Positions 32,900 through 41,200 of a DNA stretch of 64,000 nucleotides are shown here, one piece after another. The translations under genes were made by a program, and so were the position numbers. The DNA is from Geobacter sp. (lineage in GTDB: Bacteria; Desulfobacterota; Desulfuromonadia; Geobacterales; Geobacteraceae): the NCBI GenBank assembly GCA_003490025.1, contig DNJC01000116.1, positions 4,667 through 68,666 on the forward strand. Direction: 5' to 3'. The notes beneath the pieces were generated by a model. The model searched no databases. It worked only from the letters and a program-made list of their open reading frames with translations, and was not told where the DNA came from. Position 1 is the stretch's first letter. Every line of letters begins with the position of its first letter.

Positions 32900-34056
32900 A
32901 ATCACGACAGTTCAAGAAAATAACCGTGGCGCAGCCGAAGGGGACGAAGCTGAACGGGGGGTGCGCCCCCGGCGCCGCAGCCGACCCCGATGCGCCCCCC
33001 TGCTGAGGGCCGCGCACCTCCGCCGGCGGCGGAGAGGTCACGGACCGGGTCCCCGGCTTCCTGCGCTGGTACCCGGCCGGCGGCGGACAGGTGCCGCAGA
33101 TAGCCACGGCGCTTTCCTTCGGTGATCACCTGGGAGCCTGCAAGGCCCGCTGGGGGATCAACCGGATGAACTACCTGGTGCCGGCGGGGCTCTACGCCAT
33201 CGGGGAACCGGGCGGCGCTTCCCCCGTCGTGGTGACGGCGAACTACAAGATGAGCTTCGACCTGGTGCGGAGCGCGCTGAAGGGGCGGAGCGTCTGGCTC
33301 CTGGTGCTGGAGACCTTCGGGATCAACGTCTGGTGCGCGGCCGGGAAGGGGAGCTTCGGGACCGACGAGCTGGTGCGCCGTGTGGCGAAGAGCCGGCTTT
33401 CCGGTGTGGTGTCCCACCGGAGGCTGATCCTCCCGATCCTAGGCGGGCCGGGTGTTTCGGCGCACCTGGTCAAGAAGCACTCCGGGTTCGACGTCGCCTA
33501 CGCCACCATCCGGGCCGCCGACCTCCCCGAGTACCTCGACAACGGCGGGGTGACCACCCAGGCGATGAGGGAGCTGACCTTCAACTGGTACGAGCGGCTG
33601 GTCCTGGTTCCGGTGGAGCTGGTCCTGGTGCTGAAGTCGACGGCTCTCATCGGGGGAGTGCTTTACCTTGCCGCGCTTCTCTCGGCGGGTGCGGGGGACG
33701 CCGCCACGCTCCTGTCGGCATACGTGGGGGCGGTTTTCACCGGGACGGCGGTGGCGCCCCTGTTTTTGCCGCTCCTGCCCGGCAGGAGCTTCGCCATCAA
33801 GGGCGCTTTCGCGGGGATCGTCTACACCCTGCTTCTCTTTGCCGCGGCGGGTGACCGGTGGGGGATCCCGACGACGGCCGCCGCCTTCCTGGCCCTTCCC
33901 GCCGTAAGCTCCTTTTTCACCCTCAACTTCACCGGCTGCACCACCTACACCTCCCGGTCCGGGGTGAAGAAGGAGATGCACCTCGGGCTGCCGGTGATGG
34001 GCGTTGCGCTATTTGCCGCACTGATCCTGCTGGTCGCGGGAAAGGTGCTTTCCTGA
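32896..34056 (+). CDS. hgcA: mercury methylation corrinoid protein HgcA, predicted selenoprotein (UGA at 33004-33006)
   Basis: Reading through one in-frame TGA gives 386 residues. The N-terminal segment has GGCAPG and PPC-Sec-GP (Sec37). The corrinoid domain follows (about 65-220) with the HgcA cap-helix signature NVWCAAGKGSFGTDE, whose Cys is the lower ligand of cobalt, and RWGINRMNYLVPAGLYAIG, ANYKMSFD and HRRLILPILGGPGVSAHLVKKHSGF. The C-terminal half is a membrane domain of about five segments ending near NFTGCTTYTS and SGVKKEMHLGLP. HgcA transfers a methyl group from a corrinoid to Hg(II), with HgcB as electron donor. A conventional reading would start at GTG 33091 and lose the Cys-rich N-terminus. 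The ATG at 32896 overlaps the arsC stop and has a GGAGGGAG ribosome binding site, supporting the longer form. Confidence 0.9.
33018..33034 (+). promoter_or_regulatory. candidate SECIS hairpin in hgcA
   Basis: Eleven bases after the TGA, CTCCGCC pairs with GGCGGAG (7 bp) around the loop GGC. UGA-to-loop distance is 18 bases and the loop begins with G, within the bacterial SECIS model. GC-rich context makes chance hairpins more likely than in ordinary DNA. Confidence 0.55.
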
Positions 34057-34069
34057 TGGAGGTGGAGCT

Positions 34070-34360
34070 ATGAAAGGGTTCAGGTATCTGGAAGGGGTGG
34101 CCACGCTGGAGCTGGACCGGGCGCTTTGTGTCGGCTGCGGCAGGTGTTTGGAGGTCTGCCCGCACCAGGTGTTCGAGATGGAACAAAAGAGGGCGCGCCT
34201 CTGCGACAGGGACGCCTGCATGGAGTGCGGCGCCTGCGCCAGGAACTGCCCGGTGGCGGCGATCAGGGTCGACGCCGGGGTGGGATGCGCCAGCGGGATG
34301 ATCAGCGAGTGGCTGAGGGAGAGGAACATCCGCGGCGCGGGCGGCGGGTGCTGCGATTAA
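34070..34360 (+). CDS. hgcB: HgcB, ferredoxin partner of HgcA
   Basis: A 96-residue ferredoxin with two 4Fe-4S motifs, CVGCGRCLEVCP (about 20-31) and CMECGACARNCP (about 50-61), a further conserved single cysteine in VGCASGM, and the C-terminal vicinal pair GGGCCD implicated in Hg(II) binding and handover. It reduces the HgcA corrinoid and probably delivers or protects Hg(II). It begins 13 bases after hgcA with GGAGGTGGAG upstream. Required together with HgcA for methylmercury formation in known methylators. Confidence 0.93.
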   Translation: MKGFRYLEGVATLELDRALCVGCGRCLEVCPHQVFEMEQKRARLCDRDACMECGACARNCPVAAIRVDAGVGCASGMISEWLRERNIRGAGGGCCD

Positions 34361-34387
34361 TAAGACAGACAAAGATTAAGATTAAGA

Positions 34388-35281
34388 CTAAGGGGAATCG
34401 GAAGGTTTCACCACGCCGTGCAGCCCGGTGAGGAGGTTCGCGCCGGGAGGGTTGCTCAGGGCCGCGGCAAATCCCCCGCTCTCCTCCACCCGCCGGAAAA
34501 CCGCCACGGTCCGCTCCACCGCCTCGCCCGCCAGATCGTCCAGCGACGAACTGTTGAACTCCCTGCTCTCCGGATGACGCCAGCTCGCCGTCACACCGAT
34601 CCCCTGGTGCGCCGCCGGCCGCAGCGGGTAGAACAGGTGCCGCTGCTCCCTGAACGGCGAACCGCAGGCCCTCCCCAACACCCTCACCGCGATCTTCCAG
34701 AAGCTCTTGTCGTACATCCCCTGGAAACGGCAGTGGAGCGCCAGGGAGTGCTCCAGGGCCCTTAGCGGCAGTTCCTCCTCCGGATCGAAGAGATGCCTCG
34801 CCGCCTTCAGCATCACCTCCCTGCCTGCCGGGCCAAGGAGCCTGTCCAGCCTCCGCTCCTGCGGGGCCCTCCCCTGCCTCAGGAAATGGAGGTCGATCGC
34901 CGTCTCCAGCCGGTAGTGTTCGCCGATGCAGCTCCCCGCCGCGGCGTAGACGTAGGGGTGGAGGACGATGTCCGCCTTCATGTGGCAGATCACCCCCAGG
35001 AAACAGGCGAAAAGCGGGTCCGGTATCCCGGCGGGGTGGTCGCGCTCGGCGCGGATCAGCGGCGCGTAGCTGTTTCCGGCCGCGTCGTGGAACCGGTGAC
35101 CGAGTCGGCGGGCCGTTGGGTGATATGGCCCACGGAAGATGTGCGCCAGCGTGTCCGGCAGGACCGCTCCCCCAAGGTAGGCGGCACGGTGCTGCGCTAT
35201 GCTTCTTTGCACCCTCCCCCCCTCAGGCAGGGAGGCGAGGACGCGTTCGGCCAGCATCCAGTGGGTGAGTTCCTTGGGCAT
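34388..35281 (-). CDS. zinc-dependent phospholipase C-like protein
   Basis: A 297-residue protein of the Zn_dep_PLPC type, using histidines and aspartates to bind zinc. Metal-ligand-like segments occur in the expected order: THWMLAERV at the N-terminus, GGAVLPDTL, GHRFHDAAG, CHMKADIVLHPYVYA and EHYRLETAIDLHFL. No signal peptide is seen. Members are annotated as bacterial phospholipase C relatives, often with unproven activity. It converges on hgcB with a 27-base gap that contains a short (AGATTA)n tract. Confidence 0.7.
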   Translation of the reverse strand: MPKELTHWMLAERVLASLPEGGRVQRSIAQHRAAYLGGAVLPDTLAHIFRGPYHPTARRLGHRFHDAAGNSYAPLIRAERDHPAGIPDPLFACFLGVICHMKADIVLHPYVYAAAGSCIGEHYRLETAIDLHFLRQGRAPQERRLDRLLGPAGREVMLKAARHLFDPEEELPLRALEHSLALHCRFQGMYDKSFWKIAVRVLGRACGSPFREQRHLFYPLRPAAHQGIGVTASWRHPESREFNSSSLDDLAGEAVERTVAVFRRVEESGGFAAALSNPPGANLLTGLHGVVKPSDSP

Positions 35282-35627
35282 CGCTACTCCGGTTCATGGG
35301 TGGCACTATACTGCCGGTGAGGGCGGACCTCGCGGCGCAGCGCCAGTTTAAAGGAAACCTCTCCCGGCTGCAACCATTCCCGCTACAAAGGCAGTTACGC
35401 AGAGAACGCTGAGAACCGCTGAGGACGCAGGGAAAACGAAAGGAGCGAAAGACGACAACCACTTTGAATCTGGTTTTCCCCTGAAAAGGTTTTCTCCCCG
35501 TTCTCTGCGGCCGTTCTCGGCGTCCTCTGCGCTACTGCTTTTTGGGTCGCCTCGCGTTGCTTGACTACCGGTGCAAAGCTGTTAAAAACTCCTAATGCGC
35601 GAAGGGGCCACAATAAGGAGACGATAT
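35282..35627. repeat. intergenic region with an inverted pair of dispersed repeat family B
   Basis: About 345 bases. At 35392-35445 lies a unit of the kind GTTACGCAGAGAACGCTGAG, and at 35484-35545 its inverted partner (GTTCTCTGCGGCCGTTCTC). The family recurs at 37237-37300, 53758-53823, 61716-61849 and 63940-63997. Nothing else is recognised except the ribosome binding site of the next gene. Confidence 0.65.
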
Positions 35628-35924
35628 ATGGAGAAGCAGATGGTTAAAATCAGTTCGTGCAACGTCACGCAATGTGCCTATAACAAACACAACTCCTGCC
35701 ACACGCTCGCCATCACGGTCGGCGGCCCGAGTGATCCCTGTCCCAATTGCGACACCTTCATGCAGGGGAGCCAGAAGGGTGGTCTCGCCGACGTCCAGGG
35801 GGGCATCGGCGCCTGCAAGGTGGAAAAGTGCAGCTACAACCAGGCCTTCGAGTGCAACGCGCCCAGCGTCGATGTCGGCATGCACGAGTCGCACCCCGAT
35901 TGCTTCACCTTTAAGCCCAGGTAA
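35628..35924 (+). CDS. small protein with two DUF1540 cysteine repeats
   Basis: A 98-residue protein built from two DUF1540-type units: CNVTQCAYNKHNSCHTLAITVG with CPNCDTF (about 10-46), and CKVEKCSYNQAFECNAPSVDVG with HPDCFTF (about 62-95). The conserved C-x4-C-x6-C-x(n)-C pattern suggests a metal-binding mini-domain. No signal peptide, so probably cytoplasmic. The start at 35628 follows AAGGAGACG. Function unknown. Confidence 0.75.
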   Translation: MEKQMVKISSCNVTQCAYNKHNSCHTLAITVGGPSDPCPNCDTFMQGSQKGGLADVQGGIGACKVEKCSYNQAFECNAPSVDVGMHESHPDCFTFKPR

Positions 35925-36090
35925 TTTCCCGGGCCGGCCGGGTTCCCTCAAAACTTGCCCCCTTCACGCATCCTTCAAACATTCCGGCATGTTCGGCCTC
36001 ACATCCGTAATTCGACTTTTGGCGATTGTTGTGTATCCTTTCAACTTTGGTTCCCGTGGCTTGCGGCACTGAAGGGAAGGAGGAGCGCAG

Positions 36091-36279
36091 ATGGCATCGG
36101 AGGTATACGTTGATCAAGAGATATGCATCGGGTGCGGGCTTTGTGTCAGCATCGTCCCGGAGGTGTTCCGGTTGAACGATGCCGGAGTATCGGAGGTGCA
36201 CAACCAGGAAGGAGCCGCGCAAGCGAAGGTGCAGGAGGCGATAGACAGCTGCCCGGTGAACTGCATACACTGGCGCTAG
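36091..36279 (+). CDS. small single-cluster ferredoxin
   Basis: A 62-residue ferredoxin with CIGCGLC (about 12-18) and a distant SCPVNCIHW near the C-terminus. The position that would complete a second cluster in the first motif is Val, so it should carry one 4Fe-4S (or 3Fe-4S) cluster, as in short Fer4_13-type ferredoxins. It is an electron carrier of unknown partner. GGGAAGGAGGAGC precedes the start, and the next gene begins 22 bases downstream, so the two likely form an operon. Confidence 0.85.
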   Translation: MASEVYVDQEICIGCGLCVSIVPEVFRLNDAGVSEVHNQEGAAQAKVQEAIDSCPVNCIHWR

Positions 36280-36301
36280 GGGCGCGAAAGGGGAGGGTGA
36301 C

Positions 36302-36571
36302 ATGACGTTCGAACTGAGAGAGGAGCGGGTGCGGGAACTTGGCGAGGAGAGCTACCTGGTGCTCAAGGAGAGCTACCAGTCGGTTCGGGAGCTGAAGGCG
36401 TTGGTGGAGCGGCTGCACGCAGCCTACCTGCGGGGGGACACCTCGCAGATGGACGTGGTCGGCGCCGTGAAGCTCACCGTCGACCGCCTGTACGACGACC
36501 TTGAGCGCTACCTGCGTCCCGGCGTCGACCCTGACAGCGCCTACGACGACGCCAGGACCGAAAACTCCTGA
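36302..36571 (+). CDS. small helical hypothetical protein
   Basis: An 89-residue acidic protein, mostly amphipathic helix (ELREERVRELGEESYLVLKE, then LKALVERLHAAYLRG and KLTVDRLYDDLERYL). No cysteine, signal peptide or known motif is seen. It follows the ferredoxin by 22 bases with a GGGGAGGG ribosome binding site and precedes a terminator, so it is the last gene of that unit. Not recognised. Confidence 0.6.
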   Translation: MTFELREERVRELGEESYLVLKESYQSVRELKALVERLHAAYLRGDTSQMDVVGAVKLTVDRLYDDLERYLRPGVDPDSAYDDARTENS

Positions 36572-36603
36572 CCGCTCGCCCTGGCGGAAGGTCTCCCCTG
36601 GAC

Positions 36604-36635
36604 GAAAAAAAGCCCGCTCTACGCGGGCTTTTTCA
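36604..36635. terminator. bidirectional terminator
   Basis: AAGCCCGC pairs with GCGGGCTT (36610-36630) around TCTAC, with A-run before and T-run after. It serves the ferredoxin unit and the rubrerythrin-like gene. Confidence 0.9.
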
Positions 36636-36659
36636 TTTCTCGCTCCGGTTCCCCGGAGG

Positions 36660-37142
36660 TCAGAGGGTTTTCAGGTTGCTGAACTCGCCCGACTCGAGGT
36701 AGTTTTTCGGCGCCTCCACGAAGGAGTAGATGTTCTCCACCGTTTCCAGGTGGCGCCGTTCCTCATCCGCCAGCATCATCAGGCAGCTTCTTGTCGCGTC
36801 GTTCACCGCCAGCCCCGCCAGTTCCTCGTAGAACCTGATGTCCTCTTCCTCCTTTTTCACGGCGAAGATGTAGAGGTCCGGGTCTTTCTCCGTTTCCTCC
36901 AGGAGTTCGCGTTGGGTGAGATGCGGTTTGAAGCTGCACACGGCGCCGTTGAGCCCGTCCAGTCTCTGATCCGCCGCGGCCCTGTCTCTCAGCCTCCTCA
37001 GGTTCTCTTCGTGCTCGTCTTCCGCCGCCACCAGCATCGAAAAGAGATTCTTCATCTCGGGATTAGTGGCTTCCGCTTCCAGACCTTCATAGTATGACTT
37101 GGTTTCTTCCTCTATTTTAATAGCGCAATCGAAAACGTTCAT
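36660..37142 (-). CDS. rubrerythrin-like ferritin-family protein
   Basis: A 160-residue four-helix-bundle protein with the diiron ligand pattern of rubrerythrins: EEETKSYYEGL, then AAEDEHEENL in the first pair and EEEDIRFYEELA, then ADEERRHLETVENI in the second. There is no C-terminal rubredoxin domain. Probable role is peroxide reduction or iron handling in the cytoplasm of an anaerobe. The start at 37142 has GGGGGT upstream; an ATG seven codons earlier is less likely. The C-terminus (NYLESGEFSNLKTL) is unremarkable. Confidence 0.8.
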   Translation of the reverse strand: MNVFDCAIKIEEETKSYYEGLEAEATNPEMKNLFSMLVAAEDEHEENLRRLRDRAAADQRLDGLNGAVCSFKPHLTQRELLEETEKDPDLYIFAVKKEEEDIRFYEELAGLAVNDATRSCLMMLADEERRHLETVENIYSFVEAPKNYLESGEFSNLKTL

Positions 37143-37236
37143 GGTGTTACCCCCTTTTGTCAAAGACCGTCAAATACTGCCTGTGACACATTATACCAGA
37201 ATGCGCATCCGCAAGTGTAGTCATAGTTCAACCTCC

Positions 37237-37300
37237 CGAAGCCTTCCCTGCGTCCTCCGCGGTTCTCCGCGTACTGCGCGTAACAGCTTTAGGTTTGAAA
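37237..37300. repeat. dispersed repeat family B, single unit
   Basis: CCCTGCGTCCTCCGCGGTTC followed by TCCGCGTACTGCGCGTAACAGCTTTAGGTTTGAAA in two steps. Same family as 53758-53823 and 63940-63997. Confidence 0.65.
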
Positions 37301-37334
37301 GCTGAGGCCAGGGAATAAACCAAAATATAATTGG

Positions 37335-37359
37335 TAATAACCGCTGCTGTGGGTTATTA
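37335..37359. promoter_or_regulatory. candidate HipB operator
   Basis: TAATAACC (37335-37342) and GGTTATTA (37352-37359) form a perfect 8-bp inverted repeat with a 9-base spacer, 31 bases before the hipB start. HipB proteins typically bind such repeats in their own promoters. Confidence 0.6.
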
Positions 37360-37389
37360 TGCCAACTGCAGTTTGTATTAGGAGGGAAA

Positions 37390-37680
37390 ATGATTGCAGC
37401 CCCAAAACTGGAAGCACTTGGTTTAAGACTGCGGAGGCAGCGGCTGAAGCGGAACGAGTCGCAGGCAGTCTTCGCATCCCGCATAGGCGTCAGCATACCG
37501 ACCCTCCACAAGATGGAATCCGGAGACGCAACGGTCCAGGTAGGGCACTGGATGGCCGCATTGGACATCCTGGACCGCACCGAGGACATCGATGCGCTCC
37601 TCTCCGAAACAGACCTTTTCGATCTGTATGAAAAGCAGGCTGGTGGCGCCCGTAAGAGGGCTTCAAGGAAGGTATCGTGA
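37390..37680 (+). CDS. HipB-like antitoxin / XRE transcription regulator
   Basis: A 96-residue protein with an XRE helix-turn-helix (about 12-65): LRRQRLKRNESQAVFASRIGVSIPTLHKMESGD. The C-terminal tail is basic (ARKRASRKVS). In intact systems HipB binds operators in its promoter and neutralises HipA. Here the following hipA is decayed, so this gene may be an orphan regulator. It ends in an overlap (GTGA) with the hipA remnant. Confidence 0.8.
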   Translation: MIAAPKLEALGLRLRRQRLKRNESQAVFASRIGVSIPTLHKMESGDATVQVGHWMAALDILDRTEDIDALLSETDLFDLYEKQAGGARKRASRKVS

Positions 37681-38236
37681 TCTATAAAATCCTGGTCTGG
37701 GACAGGACAAAGAAAGAGTCCCGTCTGGTCGGTGAGATGGTCTGCGACATCGATGACAGGGGGGGCGGCGGCACATGATCAGTTTTCAGACCCTGCTGCA
37801 GGCGGAAGGGTTCTACCAGATGCGCTATCCGGACCTTCTGGGTGTGGTTCGCAAATACAGCAGCGATCCGCAGACGGATGCGGAACTGCTGTATCGCCAG
37901 ATGGTCTTCAATGGTGTGATCGGCAATACCGACGACCACCTGAAGAATTTCTGGATGTTGCATCAGCACGGTCTCGGCTGGAGGTTGTCGCCCGCTTTCG
38001 ACCTGATTCCCGATGTGGGAAGGAGAGGGGAGCACGTCCTTTTCTTCGATCTCGGCGCCTACTATCCGGGACGCAAAAAGATAGAGGCGCTGGGCAAGAA
38101 CTGGGGGATACGTGGTGCGGAAGAAGTAGTCGCCCAGGTGATTGCCGCGGTAAGCGACTGGAAAGCCGAATTCGCCGGTGCGGGCGTACCGGAGCGGGAT
38201 GTCCGGCGTTTCCTTGATATCGACTCAAGGTGCTGA
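37677..38236 (+). pseudogene. hipA kinase with internal deletion and frameshift
   Basis: An N-terminal fragment starting GTG at 37677 (VIYKILVWDRTKKESRLVGEM) stops at 37778 after 33 residues. A 153-residue fragment in another frame begins at ATG 37775. The second piece resembles the C-terminal part of HipA, with VFNGVIGNTDDHLKNF (catalytic Asp region) and WRLSPAFDLIPD. Roughly 200 residues that should lie between, including the ATP-binding P-loop, are missing. The intact paralog at 56333-57589 shows what has been lost. The catalytic motifs remain readable in the C-terminal ORF, but kinase activity is not expected. Confidence 0.8.
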
Positions 38237-38299
38237 AAGCCGTATCGCGGAGGGCGCTTCCTTCAGCCTTCCTCGCGTACTCCGCGGCCCCTCTCAAGC

Positions 38300-41200
38300 C
38301 TACATGCCCAAATACGCGTTGATCGCTTTTTGCACTTCGGCGATGCTTACCGCTTGGTTGCCGTCCGTATCCACACAGGCCAGGGGCGTTATCATCCCGA
38401 GGTACATGTTGATGGCTGTCTGCACTTCGGCGATGGAAACTGAGCCGGAACCGTCGCAGTCCGCAGGTCTGCCCGAAGAGGCCGGTGTCAGCGCAAACGA
38501 TACGGTGGAGACCTTTCCGGCAGTGGCGATAACGGACGCACTCGCTGGCGTGAAACCGCTCGCGGTCACGTTCAACTGGTAGCTCCCCGTACTGCGAACC
38601 ATGAGGTAGCCGCCGTTGTCCAAGGTGGTCGCCAGCGTGCCGGTGAAGTTTAGCGCACTTATTCGCGCCCCGGCAACCGGAAGCCCCGTTGTGGCGTCGT
38701 ACACATAACCGGAGATGACGCCCGGGAGCCCGTTCTGGTCGTAGGTGCTGAAATTCCACGTGGCGCTGTCCGCGCTCGCCCCGAATTGGTCCACCGCCTT
38801 CACCCTCCAGCAGTAGTCGGTCACCCTGTCGCTGAGCTGATGGCTGTAGAACGGTTCCGCCAGCCCTTCCACGCGGAAAACCGGTGGATTGAAACTGCCG
38901 TTGCGCCCGACCTCCACGGTGTAGGTGACGGCCTGTCCCTGGAACTTCGGGGTCACCGGACGCCAGCTGAAGGTGACAAACGACGTTTCCTGCGTGCTGC
39001 CAGGCGCGGCTATTCCCGGGGAGATCAGGCCGGGTGCGTCCGGATAGACCATGGGGCTTTTGTTCTTGAGAATGACGGAATGGTGCACCTGTGAAAGCGC
39101 GCCATTTTGGTTGTCGATGACATAGTAAAACACGTCATAGGTGCCAGGATTCTGGAAAATTCCCGCCAGTTCTCCAGCACCCGCGGCGGACCGGTAGCAG
39201 GTCGTTGTAAGGCCGCTGCTGCTGGTGCAGCTTCCCTGGGTGCCGAGCGGCACGGAGGTGAACTGGTACGCGAATTGGCTGCCGCTTCCCGTGGTGCTGG
39301 TCGTCGAGGAGCGGATCAGCGCCAACGGCGGGCCCTGCATCCGGCCGGGATTGCCGACCGTCGCCCAGAGGTAGCTCCCCGTCGGGAGGCTGGACTGGTC
39401 GAAGGCCAGTGTGATGCTTCCCGAGCGGTCCAGGATGGCTGCGTTTTCGCCGTTGTGCCTCCCCACTCCCAGGGTCATGCTGGCCGCCAGCGCCCCTTCC
39501 GTGGTGCCGGCGTCGGGGAGGATCGTGATACCCTTGCCGTCGCCGTTGTCGTCCAACTGGGGATGCTGCCTGGCCGTCTGGTTCGACTTGGTGGGGAGGA
39601 AATCAACGGCGGCGTCACCGGCCCGGGTGTAGACCAAGGTATCGACAGCGGCGCTGTTGAATGCCTCCTTCAGAGTGATCCCCCGGTCCAGGTGCGTGAA
39701 CAGCTGCTCGATGAAGTACTCCCCGGTTATCACCCTGTCGGTGCCTTCGGGGAGTCCTCGTGAAGATTCCTGGTCCGGCGCCGCCGAGGCGATGATGATG
39801 CGGCCGCTGCGCGAGATGGGCTGGATGAAGGTCCCGGAGTAGCATGATCCCACCACGACCACGCGCGGTGGCAGCGCTGCCAGCTGCTGCGCGGAGAACC
39901 TCCCTTCCAGGGTGTTGAGCCATCCCGCCAGATCGGCGGCCGATATGGTCTCCTTTACCGTGTCGCTCGCTTCCAGGTAGATCTGGCTGTCCTGGTTTCC
40001 GTGGTCGACCAGGACGACGTACAGGGGGGCGGGGTCCGCGGAGGCGAGCTTTGCGTAGGCCCACTCGGTTACGGCCTTGCCGATCTCCGCCTTGCTGGGC
40101 GTCTCGTGCGTTCTCCTGGTCTCGTCGAAGCTGAAGTACCTGACATCGTTAGGCTGGCCCAGGTCGTTCCCGGCATAGGTTACGTTGAACCCCTGTGAGG
40201 CGAGGCGGTCGATGATCCTTCCCGTGGTTTTGGCATAGTCCCTGGCCCCTTCAGCATCGGTGAAAACCCGCCCTTGGACCACGATGGCATACCCGGCCTT
40301 GGGCCCCACCTGAATCGTTGTCGTATAGGAGGATCCGTTCAGGTAGCCGGACTTGTCGAAAACGGCCTTGAGGGTCCAGGTCCCCGGCGCGTTGAACCCG
40401 CTGACGCCCGTGAAGGTGAAACTGTTGCCGTCGGTGTCGTTATTCTCGGTGAAGATGAAACTGGCGGCGTTGGGCAGCGGCGTGCCGCTTCCCGGCGGGT
40501 AGAGCTCAAGCCGGACGCTCTTCCCGATGAACCCGTCGTTCACCGAGGAGTTCCTCCTGACGACACCCGTCACGTCCACCGATTCCGCTACCGCCAACTT
40601 GCTGCGCGACGGCAGCAGGCTTGTTATGGCCGTCCCCGTTGGCTCGTAATAGGGGACCTTCAGGAACGAGGAGGTCGCCGTGGCGCTGTTTCCCGCATTG
40701 TCGGTTGTGGTAACCGTTAGTTGGTACCTCGTCTGTGCGTTGAACAACCCGTTCAGGATGGACAGGCTCCAGGTGCCGCCGCCAAACGGCACAGGGAGAT
40801 TTGCCGGCGCATCTGCGAAGTAGCCGCTCAGCTGCTGGAGATACTTCCCTGTGGCGAGGTCCCTTACGCTCAGACTGACCTTGTTGAGGGAAAAGTTGTC
40901 GGTGACCTCGCCTGAGAAGGTGTCGATGTAGTTCAGGGATGCAGTGTCCTGCGGCGAGGTGATGGTAACCCGGGGGGGGGTGGCCTCCACGAAGAGCGCC
41001 GTGACCGACCGCGCCGCTGCCATGGTAACCGTGCAGGTGAGGGCGCTGCCGGCGCAGTCGTTTTCCCAGGCGGAGAGCTTGTAGCCGGGATCCGGTACCG
41101 CGGTGATGGAGACGGTTTCCCCCGTGGAGTAACGGGCGGACCCGATGGCGCCGTTCCAGTGGAGGGAGCCTTTGGAAACCGTCACCGCTCCGTTGCCGCT

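Noticed and set aside
35110..35130. GGGTGATATGGCCC similar to the GATATC-centred palindromes
   Set aside because: It lies inside the phospholipase-like coding sequence and lacks symmetry on one side; no promoter is near.
37776..37778. TGA in the hipA remnant as a further selenocysteine codon
   Set aside because: The homologous sequence resumes in a different frame and a large part of the protein is missing, so this is decay, not read-through.
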